Source: Gordionus sp. m RMFG-2023
Lineage: Eukaryota; Nematomorpha; Gordioida; Chordodea; Parachordodidae
Reading direction: 5' to 3'
DNA: 64,000 bases
Assembly (NCBI RefSeq): GCF_954871325.1
Contig: NC_088777.1
Span: 34,759,366 to 34,823,365, forward strand
The position numbers were made by a program, and so were the translations under genes. Below, piece by piece: positions 36,510 to 50,000 of the stretch. Numbering within the stretch: position 1 is the first letter of the stretch; the number at the start of each line of letters is the position of its first letter. The notes under the pieces are model-generated. The model made no database searches. It was not told the origin of the DNA and was given only the letters and a program-made list of their open reading frames with translations.

Positions 36510-37778
36510 CCCTTCAATACACTGATGGGGTATATGAAACCCCAGGCATGCTAGAAATGATATTACATAAAAACGGTTAAATATTATGATCTGGATTCTT
36601 CAGAAGCTTCATCAAATATTTAGAATCTATATTCCAAATTTCATATATTTTGGTTGAGTAGTTTTTAAGATATAAACCATTTTGTGACTGATTGGGGTTT
36701 GTGAGACCCCACCAGAGTAAATTTGTAATTTTTTAAGGAATTTTTTATTTTAATTTTTAAAATTATAAATATATACTACTATATTATAAAATTTATTAAA
36801 ACAAGATTTAAATATCTTTTATTTTGAATGAGATATATGAAAAAGAAAACGTAATTTTCTCTGGTGAAGTTATTTTATTTTTCACCAGCTGACTCATTTC
36901 TCAAATATCATCTATAATGATTTTTACAGATTCTGAAACTAAATATATAATTATTTAAGATGTAATATCATTAGTTGAAGACAATAAACTTAATATTATT
37001 TAGGTAAATATGAAATCAATTATCATAGTATATTTCTCTTTAAAATTAGCTAAAAAAAATAAGTTTACTAAATGGAAAAAGGATCTTCCTAATCAAATAA
37101 TAAGAACTCATCAACAAAATTTAGTTATTCATCTGCCAGGAGTAAAAGAATAAGTGAAAGAAGCTGACACTCTAGAAAAATGTTTTGACACTGACTATAA
37201 TATGAAAGTTCTACTAAAGAAGTTGATGTAACACATTTCCAAACATTATTGAGAAATCTTTATTTAGCTGAAATTTTTAAATCTAACCATCAAAATAAAA
37301 AAAATAAAAATTTTTTTTCAAATATGTAAAATAAATTTATGTTTAGAACACATTAATGTTTTATATAATAAATGTTTTACATGTCAAATTTAACATATTT
37401 CAATATTCTTTATTTTTTTTTATGTTTGAATGTATTAGTATAATTTTTTTTTATATTGATGATTAATGATCCATATTATGAATTATTATGATTATATAAT
37501 AGATAAGTTATTTTTTTATTTCAATATTTGAAATTTAAAAAAAGTAAGTTTTTTTTAGAAAATTTTGTAACAAATTATAATTATCTTCATCTTCTTTAAT
37601 CTAAGCTTAAGAAATAAAAATAAATAAATATTTTATCAAGTTTAAGGTTAGTTCTATTTTATATCCAAATATTAAATAAAAATAATGAATATAACTAGAG
37701 ATATATACATTTGAAATAGGGGTCTATTAAAACCCACCCGAGTACTAACGTCATTTTTTTCACCGGAGTATTGAAGAG
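36510..37778 (+). mobile_element. piggyBac remnant
   Basis: Begins CCCTTCAATACACTGATGGGG's first bases right after TTAA (36506-36509) and ends GTATTGAAGAG before TTAT. Near 37070-37195 the + strand reads KWKKDLPNQIIRTHQQN and LVIHLPGVKE, the piggyBac N-terminal region just before the catalytic domain. Most of the transposase is gone. Confidence 0.7.
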
Positions 37779-37784
37779 TTATTC

Positions 37785-38270
37785 AGGGTAGGAACAGTTT
37801 GTATCCAAGTTTTTTTGAGGAAGGAAGAGAGTAGCCGCCCTTAATGGGAGTAGGATAAATATTATGGTGGTTATCTATTAAATTTTTAAATGTAATAGGG
37901 CAAAATATATTGCTGTAAAAATTGATACTTTTATTATAGACCTATTATAATACTATGATATTGCTAATCATCGACCAAATCTATATTTGCTTATAATCAT
38001 ATACATTATTTTCCAAATAAAGCTTTCTGCTATTCTTAATGTAATTTAAAAGGGTATTCTCAGCAAACTCAGATTCATGCCAAACTATATACTATAATAA
38101 TGCATTAATTTTAAATGTTGAGGGGGAGGGGGGTAATTAAATTCATGATCAAAAATAACTCTTTTTTTCACAATATTCTGATAGGTGTGGTAGAGCTAAA
38201 ATAATTTAAGAGTTATTCTTTTTAAACTCTATGAAGGGAGTATTATATAAATAAAAAGATATAAATACTA
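37785..38270 (+). repeat. Dispersed 450-bp repeat, copy B
   Basis: Starts gggtaggaacagtttgtatc and aligns with 23095-23560 in the same orientation (gggtaggataaa, ggttatctattaaat, ttgctgtaaaaatt, catcgaccaaatctatat). Family unknown. Confidence 0.75.
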
Positions 38271-38654
38271 ATGTAAGAATACCGCCGCCGAAGGAAGCAA
38301 GTTTTTTAGGGGGGGGGGGGGGTTATGCATAGGTTTTTGAGGGGAGTTCGCATCCAGTGAAAATCCTGCCATGTAAACGTTGTGGAGTGGGGAGCATTAT
38401 TAGGTTGGTTATTTTTATAAATTTTATTGGAGGTCTATAGGTCCATTATTTTTAGGGCTTTGGCTATTATAGATTTTTATAAAAATTAATTTGGGTTTTC
38501 ACATTTTTTTTTCTAAATATTTTTAATTATAGTCATTATTTTAAAAAGTTATTAAATTTTGTTAATTTTTCTTTCAAATCAAATTTTTATTTATAGAGAT
38601 ATATTGTATCCATTTTAGTGGGATGAGAGGGATTTTATTTGCTTAATATAAGGG

Positions 38655-41600
38655 AATAGGCAAATTTCGAGCATTTGGACAAAAGCTCATCGTATTGAGA
38701 AATATTGAACACTTTTTTGATTAGGTTGTTTTCATGTATATTAAATTTTATGAATAACTGTTTACAATATAAAATAATTTTATGATATGGAAGCTTTATA
38801 AAATACATTCATTCATTAATACACCCATGATAATATTTTTGAAAAAGATAAATTCGAAAAAGACAAATAATAGAATATCAAGTTTAAAAAGCTATTACAG
38901 AACTTTTTCAGCCATATTAATCGAACTAGAATATTAAAATAAAAAAACAACTTATTTCACTAGAAGTTTAATAATTAAATTTTGTTCTTTTGGGGTAAAT
39001 CGAAATTCAATTGATATGAACATTATATCTCTCAATATAGATAGTAATCATTTAAGACTTACACTAATAATTTTAACTTAAAATCAGACACCTCCCATTT
39101 TTAAAGTAATTAAATTATACTGAATCTCGGGTATAGGCTTTTATTTTCCCCAACTCTTCTTTTCTTAGCCTATAGACGTTTAAATAACAGTTCTCGGACT
39201 GCTGTGTTACAGATCTCTGCTTACTTTTTATAGAATGCGATTAATTTCTTACAACTCACTTACTCTCAATTATAAAATATCTTTTTTATCTTTTATACTA
39301 ACAAATTTTGCAATCTTATATAAAATGTAAAATGTAACTCAGTTTTAATTTTTCTTCAAATACTTTTATTATTAAAAATTTTATAAGAATTTATTGACCT
39401 CAAAAAAACAAGAAAGAATCAAAAATATTTATCGAAGAGAAACTATCTATTAAAAAAATTAATTCATTTTTAATTTAATAATAATATTTTTATTTGATTG
39501 ACGCGTTCTAAATATATTTATTAATTACGCTGGGCGTTGATACTGTGCTTACAAAAATATACATTTATTTCTTTCCAAGCTTATATTAAAATTACATATT
39601 TTTAAAAATATTATTTTATAGAGTCATCGTTGATTAAATCTAGCAGAATAAATATAATATCATATAAATTTTTAATTTTTAGAATTGACTTACCTATTTC
39701 TTGGATATGCCATATCATGTTCATAGTAAATTGGGAATATGGAATTGTACAAAGGATTCAAAGGTGCATTATACCAGCATCAGGTTAATATGTTGTTAAT
39801 ATATTTGATTAATATTTTATTAAGGCATATATCAAGAAAGAATTTTAAAATTTTTTTGTAAATGTACCTTCAATTACTAAGAAAGACAGAAATGGCATTT
39901 CCGTTTTAGCTTTAGACGAATGTTACCCTATTCCCTAATTTTATTTACCCTTGAAAAATATTGAGAACATTTTCCAATAATAATATTATTACTGAAGTAG
40001 AATTAATGATATCAGATGCTGAAGATTTATTTCATGATATATACAATAAAGCCATTATCAAAGGAACAAAATTATTTTATTATAAATTAAAAAATTATTA
40101 AAAAACTCCAACTCAATTTCAGATTTTTTTTTTAAATAAAAAAAAACTCATGGAATCAAAATCCATGCCCACCTACAGCTTTGGCCAAAAGAGAAAGAAT
40201 AAAAAAAAACACAAATATAATATTAGCTAATCTTTTTTATATATTATTTAATAAATATTTTTGTTTATAATATTTTTAGCAATTTAATTTTATAGATTTT
40301 TATCTATATTTGTATATATATTATATTTTCTTATACATCTTATATTGTTGAATAAAATTATTTTATAAACTATATTGCTTCATTTATCACAAATTAAATT
40401 TATTATATATATCCTTTAACAGAATAAATTTATTACAAAGTAGTTTGTGTACACCATTATTTTCATTTCAATTTAAATTAAATACTGGATATTATATTGA
40501 AGTTAGTATTGAAGATTTTCTGGTGATCGAGTTGAAAGTTTAATTATACTTATTGGTTGCTAATTTATTTTGATAATCATATCTAAATATTAACTTTAAG
40601 TTTTTAATAGATATACTCAGAGAAAGTCTTAATCTTGTCTATCTAATATTTATAAAAAGTATTTTAGCAATAGCACAATATTATATCATGATAATTTTCA
40701 AGATTTTTGTCAATATAATCATAAATTAAAATAATGAAGAATGAAAATGTAGTGATTTAACTTTACTGATTTACTTTAAAAAATATATTATACACCAAAT
40801 TATTTCAAGATGTTTACTAATATTTCACGCCAACTTTCTTAATTTATCGTATTAATTTATATCGCCTTTAATTGTATATAAGTGTAAAATAAATATCTGA
40901 CAAAATTATTATTCATAAACTGTTAAAAAAATTAAAATAAATAAAGCAATTTTGTATATCTAATTTTTAATATTAAGCCAAAATAATTTGGAGGATCTTG
41001 TATCAATATAAGCCTAAATTAAAATTATGATGAACGAGAAATTTTACCCTTTCTCCTTAAATTGCTATAAAATAGTAGTAATTTACATTAAAAACAAAAT
41101 TAAAATTCAATTTTAATAACAATTTATCTCAAAAATTGTCTGGTTTTTCTTAACACTTGCCAATTAATCGTGTGATACATGATATATAGCCCTTTTGTCC
41201 TCTAGCGTTGAAGGTTCAACAGAGCTACGCTAGGTTTTCCTCATTTCCATCTAATTGAAACTAATTTAATTTGTGTATAAAAGTAAAAATATGAGGAGAC
41301 CTCCACATGTTTGTGGGCAAGCCGCAAGTACTTGTAGGCGCAACATTTCGAAAAATATTACTTAAACCTCTATAGGCTTATTAGAATGGAGTGGGGCAGA
41401 AAAGGAAGCTATACCCGAGAACTAAAGTATAATTTAATTAATTTAAGGGTGGATGGTGGCTGATTTTAAGTTTAAATCCTTTAGTGTAAGATTTAGGATT
41501 GCTATCAATATTGAGATTTAATGTTCATAGAATCTGTAAATAAAGATGATTAAATAAAAAAAAATTGCATGATCAGTATGATATAATATTATTTCTTATT

Positions 41601-41845
41601 GATGCATCCATACAATACAGTATTATCACTTATACTTCCAAAGCTTCCAAAATTTTTGCACCGGATAAACCGCCATTTTAAAACTTTCAATTTTATGAAT
41701 CTTGTGATGTGAAAACTTTATAAAAATTTATTTTAAAAAAAACCATCTGCAACCTAACTATAAAGGTGCTTTATATTTCTCAACTCGATGAGCTTTTATC
41801 CAAATGCAAATTTCGGATCATAGGTTAATTATTTATTGCCATTAT
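38655..41845. mobile_element. 3.2-kb element with diverged 500-bp inverted arms
   Basis: Arm 38655-39180 (gcaaatttcgagcatttgg, aaaagctcatcg, ctcgggtataggc) recurs inverted at about 41360-41845 (cgatgagctttt, ccaaatgcaaatttc, gctatacccgag). The arms differ by many substitutions and indels. The roughly 2.2-kb interior has no domain I recognise. Class unknown; borders approximate. Confidence 0.6.
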
Positions 41846-42888
41846 TCTCATGACTGGGTAGGTTATGCCATTATTTTTATAGAAGTATCTTTAGCTTTGA
41901 ATATTCTTTAATAATAAATATCATTTATTCCTTCTCTGAGAAAGGATTAGATAAATATAAATATAATCTATCAGTTTTCTAATGAACCAGTGACTTTCAG
42001 GGGCCTAACTAACAAACCTCAACAAAATTACAACACAAAAATTTTAAATTTATTTTCTAGTAATATATATTTTCTTTTTCCATTAAAGAAATTCAAGAAA
42101 AATATAATGATCATTTCATTAAAAAAATAAATTAAAATCCAAACTAAATATATTGATTGATGTTTATTTAAAAAAAATATTATTAGCAGTATTTATTGAA
42201 CATTGCGACACCTACAATATCGCGTATCCTGTAAATAATTTTGATCAAACTTTAATATTTTAAATTAACCCTTTCGCGCTCATGGATAACTTTTGGAATC
42301 ATAATTTTTCAATAGTATTTTTTATGTATTAAAAATAACCACTGATAACTTTTGAAATCATATTTTTAATTTTTAATATTTGCTGTTTCGTATTTTATCA
42401 ATAACTCGCTTTGTTACATATGTTATTATATCATATTATAGTTATAAAAAATCAATTTTTTCGTACCAATTTCGCGCCAAAATTTTAATTCATATTTCTG
42501 GTTATCAAATCTTGCTAAAAATATAATTAATAATTTTATTATTATATATATATATATATATATATTAATATTTTTATTTAAAAATTATCATCTTTTTAAT
42601 CATTTTATGTGTTAGAAATTGAACATAATGCCATTTGGCATCATTGGTCATTTCTTATGCACTAAAATATTTTTTATCAATAAATGGAAATTTTGGGCAA
42701 ATTATTTAGGATATTTAGATTTAAAATTATGGAAACGGAAGGGGGGGGGGTAATTAGATTAGATTTTGATAATAGTTACCTATATTGATTATCTAATATC
42801 TATTAGTGGGTTTTCTTGGATATAGGGAGAGGTTCTAATAAATATTTTATATAAATAACATGTAATATGAAATGCTTTTTATATCAAT

Positions 42889-43443
42889 ATGCATTTAGAT
42901 ATGACTACACTTATCCCCGAGAGTGATATATCTGAGGCTGATATAGAGGGCTCAGACGAAGAAGACAATTATTATTCTTTGCTGGCAGATGATTTGCCGA
43001 CTTCATCTTATATTACAAATCAATTAGGCCTTGATGTGGAGGATATAATAGAAGATACTTCTATAATTAAAATAAAAAATAACACCATGTGGTCTAAGAA
43101 AGACATAGGAAATATGAATACAGAATATATCCCTATATTAGAAATTCCTGAAGAGGATTCAACTCCACTAACATATTTTCGTAAATTTTTTGACAATCAG
43201 ATAATCAGTAATTTTGTATCGGAAACAAATAATTATTCATTCCAATGTTCCGGTAAATCTATAAATACAGATAGTGATGAAATTGAAAAATTTATTGGGA
43301 TACATTTATATACTAGTATAGTTAAGATGCCTTCTATACGACAATATTGGTCTGTTGAAACATCTATTCCCTCTCCTTTATTTATTTATATAAATGGCTT
43401 ATTATATCGGTTAAAATTCATTATTGTTAATTGTGATATATGA
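42889..43443 (+). pseudogene. piggyBac transposase, N-terminal piece
   Basis: 184 codons. The acidic N-terminus (SDISEADIEGSDEEDN) is followed at about residues 80-150 by the DDE_Tnp_1_7 entry block (TPLTYFRKFFDNQII, FVSETNNY, EIEKFIGIHLYTSIVKMPS, YW). It stops where the catalytic core should begin. It cannot make an active transposase alone. Confidence 0.88.
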
Positions 43444-43463
43444 AATTTTGATTTAATAAAGCC

Positions 43464-43582
43464 TTAGGAATGCCAAAGCCATAAAGGCCAAGGCATCCAG
43501 TTACATCCAACTTTCCCGCAAATAGGGGAAAGTTAAAAGGATGTAACGGCGAATGAACCCCGGGTCTGAATCCCGGATCTGT
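43464..43582 (+). other. GC-rich structured insert in the piggyBac gap
   Basis: 43500-43547 folds as GTTACATCC-AACTTTCCC / GGGAAAGTT-AAAA-GGATGTAAC: 18 perfect pairs with one 4-nt bulge and an 8-nt loop. A second hairpin follows, CCGGG / CCCGG (43560-43576, loop TCTGAAT). Upstream, ggcctt/aaggcc-type pairing is possible. It fits neither transposase nor simple repeat. Function unknown. Confidence 0.6.
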
Positions 43583-43592
43583 AAATGTAGAA

Positions 43593-44216
43593 ATGCCCGC
43601 AATAATTAAAAACTATAATGAGGGAATGGGTGGAGGAGATCTTCACGATATGCTGGTGGAGTTATATCGGACAGATATTAAATGGAAACGATATTATATG
43701 CGAATGGTTTTCCATTTATTGTATTCTTGTGTGGTAAATGCCTGGCTCCTATATAGACGCCATATGAAGGCGTTAAATAATATAAAATTTATGCCTTTAC
43801 TGGTATTTAAATCGCAGATAGCAAAAGGGTTGATGTTTGCAGGAAAGGATAATACAAAGAAAACCAGCAGACCTTCCAGCATAGATGTTAAAAGAAGAAA
43901 AGCTATCAACAATGCCCTCATATCGGATATAAGATATGACCAAGTAGGTCATTTCCCAATGCCCGTAAGTATTAAGCAAAGGTGCAAGTATTGCGTAGAA
44001 GCCTATTCAAGAATTATTTGCAAAAAATTTAATATTTATTTATGTTTAATAATAAACGAAATTGTTATTTCATATGAAATAAAATATTTTTTAAATGAAC
44101 TTGCATTTTGCCCATTGATAACAATTGGAATCATTGAATATCTTTTGATAGAAATACTCGAAATAAGTTTTTTTGATGAAAATGTGTTATTTGTGTCTAT
44201 AATAAATAACTCTTAA
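43593..44216 (+). pseudogene. piggyBac transposase, C-terminal piece
   Basis: Opens MPAIIKNYNEGMGGGDLHDM, the conserved region holding the last catalytic Asp, then YRTDIKWKRYYMRMVFHLL and VNAWLLYRRH as in piggyBac. A cysteine pair (RCKYC) appears near residue 130, but the usual cysteine-rich end is not completed and the frame runs into hydrophobic AT-rich code. Confidence 0.88.
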
Positions 44217-44267
44217 AAAAAAAAAATTTTTCATCGAGGGAAAAAAAGTCGGGCGCGAAAGGGTTAA

Positions 44268-45060
44268 TATTTTTGGTTTTAACTTTTAGTGTTCGGTTTA
44301 ATTTTTACACATGAATAATTTTTTAATTAATCTTCCTTCTTTTCGTGCTCAGAACTTTTCCATATATGATTCAAATGATCAAAATTGTTATGTAAAAGAT
44401 AAGAGAGTATTAATTAATTATTTTATTAACATATTTTTTTGGCGATTTAGAATGATTCGAAACAATGCGATAATCAAATTAGAATCATAGATAATCAAAA
44501 TGAAACAAGTAAATATTTTAAAAATATATATATTTAAACATTCTTGTTTAGGAATTATTACTGAACCTCTTGAATGTATTGTATCACATATCAAAAGAAA
44601 TACTGAAAGATATAAAAAATTAAATAAACAAAAGATGGATCCATTATTAAATTCACATATCACAAAATATTCATTAAAAAGTATTACAAATAAACCCAAA
44701 AACAATGAAAATTTAAAAGATAATATAGAAACACATAGAATATCACATTTTAAAAAAGTTTCAAAAAAATTAAAAGGTCAAAAAATTTGATTTTTATATG
44801 CAATAAATTGTAATTTATATATTTTTAAACATCGTATAAAATAAAATAGATATTTTTATTATATTGATTCCATCAATTATATTTTTATAGTAGAAGGGTC
44901 ATTAAATAAATAAATATAAATAGTATTTGTAATTTTATTTAAGAATTAAAAATGCAAATATATATCAAAAGTAAATAAACTAAAATATTAAAAACAGAGG
45001 GGGGGGGTTAAAAAAATCAGGAATAGATCTGAGGATGGAGATTAAATTAGATCTACATAT
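44268..45060. other. AT-rich stretch with one Lys/Asn-rich frame
   Basis: A 96-codon + strand frame at 44500-44790 is rich in Lys, Asn and Ile, as expected by chance here. I recognise no family in it. A poly-G tract lies near 45000. Confidence 0.3.
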
Positions 45061-45239
45061 CTCAACAGTGCCATGCCAAGACTTTTGACCACCTAGGGCA
45101 AAAAATAATTTGGAAGCCATTAAAAAACACAATTTAAATAAGCTTTTGTTAATTTTTTTTAATGAGAACTAAAGGCATATTTATTCTATTAAATTTTAAT
45201 CATATATGAGTAATGCACATTATAAAATTAATATAATCA

Positions 45240-45850
45240 TAAACTAAAATGCAATTTTATTTATCCTCCTTGCCTTTTTATCTGCAAAGGAGGATATTAT
45301 ATCAGTATAATATTTAATGAGTGAGAAGTTGCAGATGCCACAGTAGTTGGAATGGTCAAGGTAATCCTTAATACAATGAATATATTTGGTAAGGATTCAT
45401 TTAACTTATATGTGTTTTGTAAAATTTCCAATGTAGATTTTATGGGGTGCTTGTTTAATTAAAACTTTCAATTATATCTTGCTGATTAATATTTCCTAAA
45501 GTATCCTAATCTGTGAATAAAATATTAATTTTCCTTTAGCTCTCTTTCAGGGGCATTTATCATTCTGGTATAATAAATAAGAATCCATAATAATTTTAAA
45601 GGACTTTAACTGCTAGAAACGTCTCACTTGATCTAGTAATGCATTAAAAAATTCAATCTCATTTTTTTTGAGTGTCATGTATAAGCGTGTCATCTCCTAT
45701 CGTAAATTGTTTTTGTACTATCCGTCTACACATTAATGTTATTGAAGGAAAAACTGCCCTTCTAACCTCATTTCTGATTCCAGCGTAAGCTCTTTTTATG
45801 AATCATGGGATATCTCATTGCCGTTTTCCTTAAACGATCTAAAATATATT
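45240..45850 (-). pseudogene. hAT (TTF/DUF4371-type) transposase remnant
   Basis: Near 45320-45420 the minus strand reads YKLNESLPNIFIVLRITLTI and then PTTVASATSHSLN, close to the C-terminal dimerisation block of this hAT group, where PVTVASAERSFS is usual. Upstream pieces are broken by stops. A tip-like CAGTGCCATGCC lies at 45066. Confidence 0.55.
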
Positions 45851-47048
45851 GCGTAAATATAGTCACTTATGACCAATTCCACAAAATAAGATCTTTCAAA
45901 ATTAAAAAACGCGTGCATAATTCATGTTTTTTAAAATAAGCATCCTTAAATTTAAAGTAACCAAGCTAAATTATTATTGTCCTGTACTGCAATAAATATA
46001 ATATAATAAAAAATTTCTTATGCGAAAAATATTACTTCTTAGTAATTTTCTTTATTTTTAATAATTTTTTACAGTTATTTATTTTAGTTAAAAGTTTGCA
46101 CATTTTAGCAGCCCCCCTTTTAAAACACGACTTGATATTAATTCATCTCATTTGACTTCTGATTAATACACTTTTTGTTATAATCTATAACTACTTAATT
46201 AAACATAATTTACCTTAATTTTTTTTAGTTGTCTTTTTTTGAAATCGAGTTAGTCATAATCGAATAACGAATAATACTTATTTCATCCGTATAAATAATA
46301 GAATTATTCGATTCGAAATTTTCAAATTGTATTTAAAAATTATAACTTAATTTTATTGATGTTTGTAATTAAGGCTAAGCGTAATCTCGGCGTCCCCTTA
46401 TTTGCAGCTGTATTATTCTAAATTTATAAAAAATAATGCAATATGTTTTAAAAATAGTCATTTAATGATACAATTAATGTATGATTCAATATTATGTTTT
46501 AGTTGACTATAAAATCATAAATATTTGTCACCAGAGTGACGTATTATAAAAATTGCAACTTTTATTGAAAAACAAGCATATAAAAATGACTATTGATAAG
46601 TGATGAGTAAGTACAAATAGTAGTTGGATTATCATTTGATCGTACTAAACAAAATTACCTCTAACAGTTTTCAAAAAAGTAAAAATAAAATTTCATGGAA
46701 AGTAGACAAATATTCATTTAAAAATTTTGAGTCAGTTATCGAAGTATAAAAATATAAAATATTCTTTAGTTTTACTTCATGTTTACAAACATTTTATGTA
46801 ACATTCTTTGGTCTATAATTTTTAAAAAAGATATACCTTAATGACACTATCAATAATCCAAGACGCATATTTATATTAATGTTTCAAAAATATTTATTTC
46901 CAAGTAAAAACTTTCATGAATCTAAATAATTTGATCGCACTTGAGAAAGAGCTTTAAAGGTGGAGAAGTGATGTTATTTTTTTCAAAGAATATTTTTAAT
47001 ATTGTGTAAATAAGGCTATAAATCGTGTGAATTCGGACAATTAAAAAT
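45851..47048. other. Downstream of DHRS7B, nothing recognised
   Basis: AT-rich spacer after the DHRS7B stop codon. No clear polyadenylation hexamer close to the stop, and no coding-like frame. Confidence 0.45.
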
Positions 47049-50000
47049 TTAAGGGTGACAAAAGTTAAAAGGGGGTGGATTCTGAGCCCTGCGACATATA
47101 ATATCGAAATACAGGAAAGGAAGAACGGCTCTCAGAATAATAGCGAATCGATATTTGGGTTCGAATATATTCATTTCGGTCCTACGTCGGTTTCCTGACA
47201 AACCCCTTAAAATGGTGTCGGCTACCTATATGGTTTTATAAGAAAATATTATAAAAAATTATTTTATAAATTCACAACCTATACATTTATCCATAATATA
47301 ATAAATTCAGATAAAATAAATATGTTATAAGAAAAACTGACCTTTAAAGGATCCATGCCCTTTGTAGTAGTGGAATCCACTTCTACGTCAAATGCGATGA
47401 ATATAATTTGTTTTTAAAAATAAATTTATTAGTGATTAAACGTTAAGTGAACATTTATTGGTCTAGAATTGGAGTGCTCCACTTGCAAAATTGTTAAAGC
47501 TGAGAAAACCGATTTTAAAGTTTAGATTCAAATATAAGATTAGACTCCTATAAGTAAAAATTGAGAGGTCATTTATATTACTATTCCCAAATGCTAGCCT
47601 AAATTTTTTTGTGAGAATTTTTTTTGATAAAATCGAAATGGAATTGGAGTAAAATAAACACTTTATGAATTTTTTTTGTTGAATTTAAATTTTATTTGTG
47701 AGAATTTATTAAATAAAGCAAAATAAACCGAGGTAACTATATAAATCATCAAATTATGTAATATAAACACAATCTTTATTTAATTCGAATTTATGAATCC
47801 CGGAAAAAAACCCCCGGAAAAAAAACCTCCAGGAAAAAAAACCCAAATTTTTTTTTCAAATTTACTTAAGATCTAATAATATCGGTATATTTTTATTTGG
47901 ATTTATATAAGGTATAGACGAATTAGTATTTTAGAAAAAAATATTATAAAAATATAATTTAATAATAAATTATATACATAATAATGATTTATCAATGAAA
48001 TAAACAGATCTTATTGCAAATTTTGTCAAATTTAGTCTACTTAATATATTAATTAAGGAGGGATATTGTATTTATTGCTATAGCAATTTAGACATTATTA
48101 CTTCAAATATTTTTTCGTAGTGGCATTCGCTTATAAAATTATTTATCAATATTAATTATTGCTAGGTTATACTAAAAAAATTAAGTGAAAATTGAGAAGA
48201 AAAAAATTGAGAAAAGGTCAGAAAAATAAAGATTAAAAATGACAAAGCAAAAATGGGAAGAAAATAATAAATTGAGAAAAAAATTGACAAAAAATTTTTT
48301 TTAAAAAATGAGGATTTTTTTTTAAATTTTTTTTCCATGGGGTTTTTTTTTCCTGAGGTTTTTTTCCGAGGGTATTTTTTCCTATTACCCGGATTTATAT
48401 ATAGAAATAATAATTTAACTGATTTTATGCCAATATTTATCAATATTAAAAAAAGTTGCTCAACCAGTGATTATAAGATATAATTAGGGGTGTGCCGATC
48501 CACATATTTTTCATCGATCACCGATATTGCTTCAAACTCGATCCGACACCGATCCGATATTTTTACTGATTTTTAATCACCCCCGTTTGAACCAAATATA
48601 ATTAAGAAATCAATAATTTTTATGCAAAAAATCGAATTATGAATATTTAATTTTTTTATTTCTACAATTAAGACTATAATAAAAAAATATATATTTAATA
48701 ATATATCCATTTTATGTTGGAATTATAAAATTGTAATATTTAAATATAAAATTATAATATATTAGATTTTTTTAATAAATATGAGAGCCTCTAGATTTTC
48801 TGGGAATAAGCTTCTACGATATGGACTATCTATATCTCCTGCCGTACTGAGAGACTCAGATGATTCCGCAATAACGCATTTTACTAAATTATCTTTGTCT
48901 TTTGTAAAATATTTCGATAATTCAGATACCATATTTAAAAAAATTCTTTTATTTAAAGTATAAATAAAAAAATTAGCGTTATTCAAAAAGATTTAAAATA
49001 AATAAAACTTTGGGTGTTCCTTTCTATTTTTATAAAAAAAAACTACATAAAATAAAATAACAAAAAAAAGAAAAGTTAAAAGATCGGATCGGTTTTTTGC
49101 AGGTATCGGTCCGATCCGATCAGAAAACGCTAAATATCGGTACCGATCCGATCCGATATTTAATATCGGCACAGCCCTAGATATAATAATATCATAGATA
49201 GTTCATATATAGCAAAAATTAAAATAGCCCAATATTGACTAGTGCTCTAATGTGGCTAAAAATTATTTTTTTTAAATCTAGTTTTTATTTATATTTAGTA
49301 AAAATATCAATTATAATTCACCCCTACAAATGTATTAAAAATGTCAGAGTACTTCAATTCTAGAATATATGTTATAGACATTTAGATAATGGTCAGGTAT
49401 ATTAATATATATTTTTAAATGTATTAAAAATAATCCCACTTTAAAAAAAGTTCTTTATTCAGGAATGAAACATTTCTTCTAATTGAGGGATAATTTAAAT
49501 CTTTTGAAGGTAGAAACAACAAACCAAACTAATAACTTTCAGGTCTGACCAACATATTTTTCTTACTTAATTATAACAAAACTTACTATTTTAAAAACAT
49601 AGCAATGGTGTGAATATACCAGAATTGATGAACAGGATAAGATAATTAATTATATTAACAAATTCATGACTGTGTACTGCTGAAATGATAAGTTATCAAG
49701 AAAAAAAAAGTAAAAGCATGTTTTGTGAGAAAGATTGGGAGGGAGGGGGAGGGAGATCATGTCATGACTTGTGAAAAGGAGCTTTTATCATATTATTTTT
49801 AATAGTTTAAAGAGAAATAATGGAAAATATATTGAAGAATTATGATATCAACCCTTAAAAATATTTCAAAAAATCTTTAAATAACTATTGTATAGAGCCC
49901 CATCGTATGTGATAGCGTTGAAGGAAAGCTTCGTGTTTATGTAGCCTGGATTGACCAGGGATATAAAAATATTGTATTTCGACAACTCGGCTCTGAGACA

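Larger units (their letters stand above)
42269..44263 (+). mobile_element. Internally deleted piggyBac transposon
   Basis: Inverted ends CCCTTTCGCGC (start) and GCGCGAAAGGG (end) lie directly inside TTAA on both sides (42265-42268 and 44264-44267), an exact piggyBac signature. At about 2.0 kb it is shorter than a full element. Two transposase pieces are present but the catalytic core between them is missing and replaced by about 150 bp of structured sequence. Confidence 0.93.

Noticed and set aside
43694-43979. Two minus-strand frames
   Set aside because: Opposite-strand shadows of the piggyBac C-terminal piece.
48162-48443. 93-codon Lys/Phe-rich minus frame
   Set aside because: Covers the poly-A and CCCGG inverted end of a MITE; low complexity.
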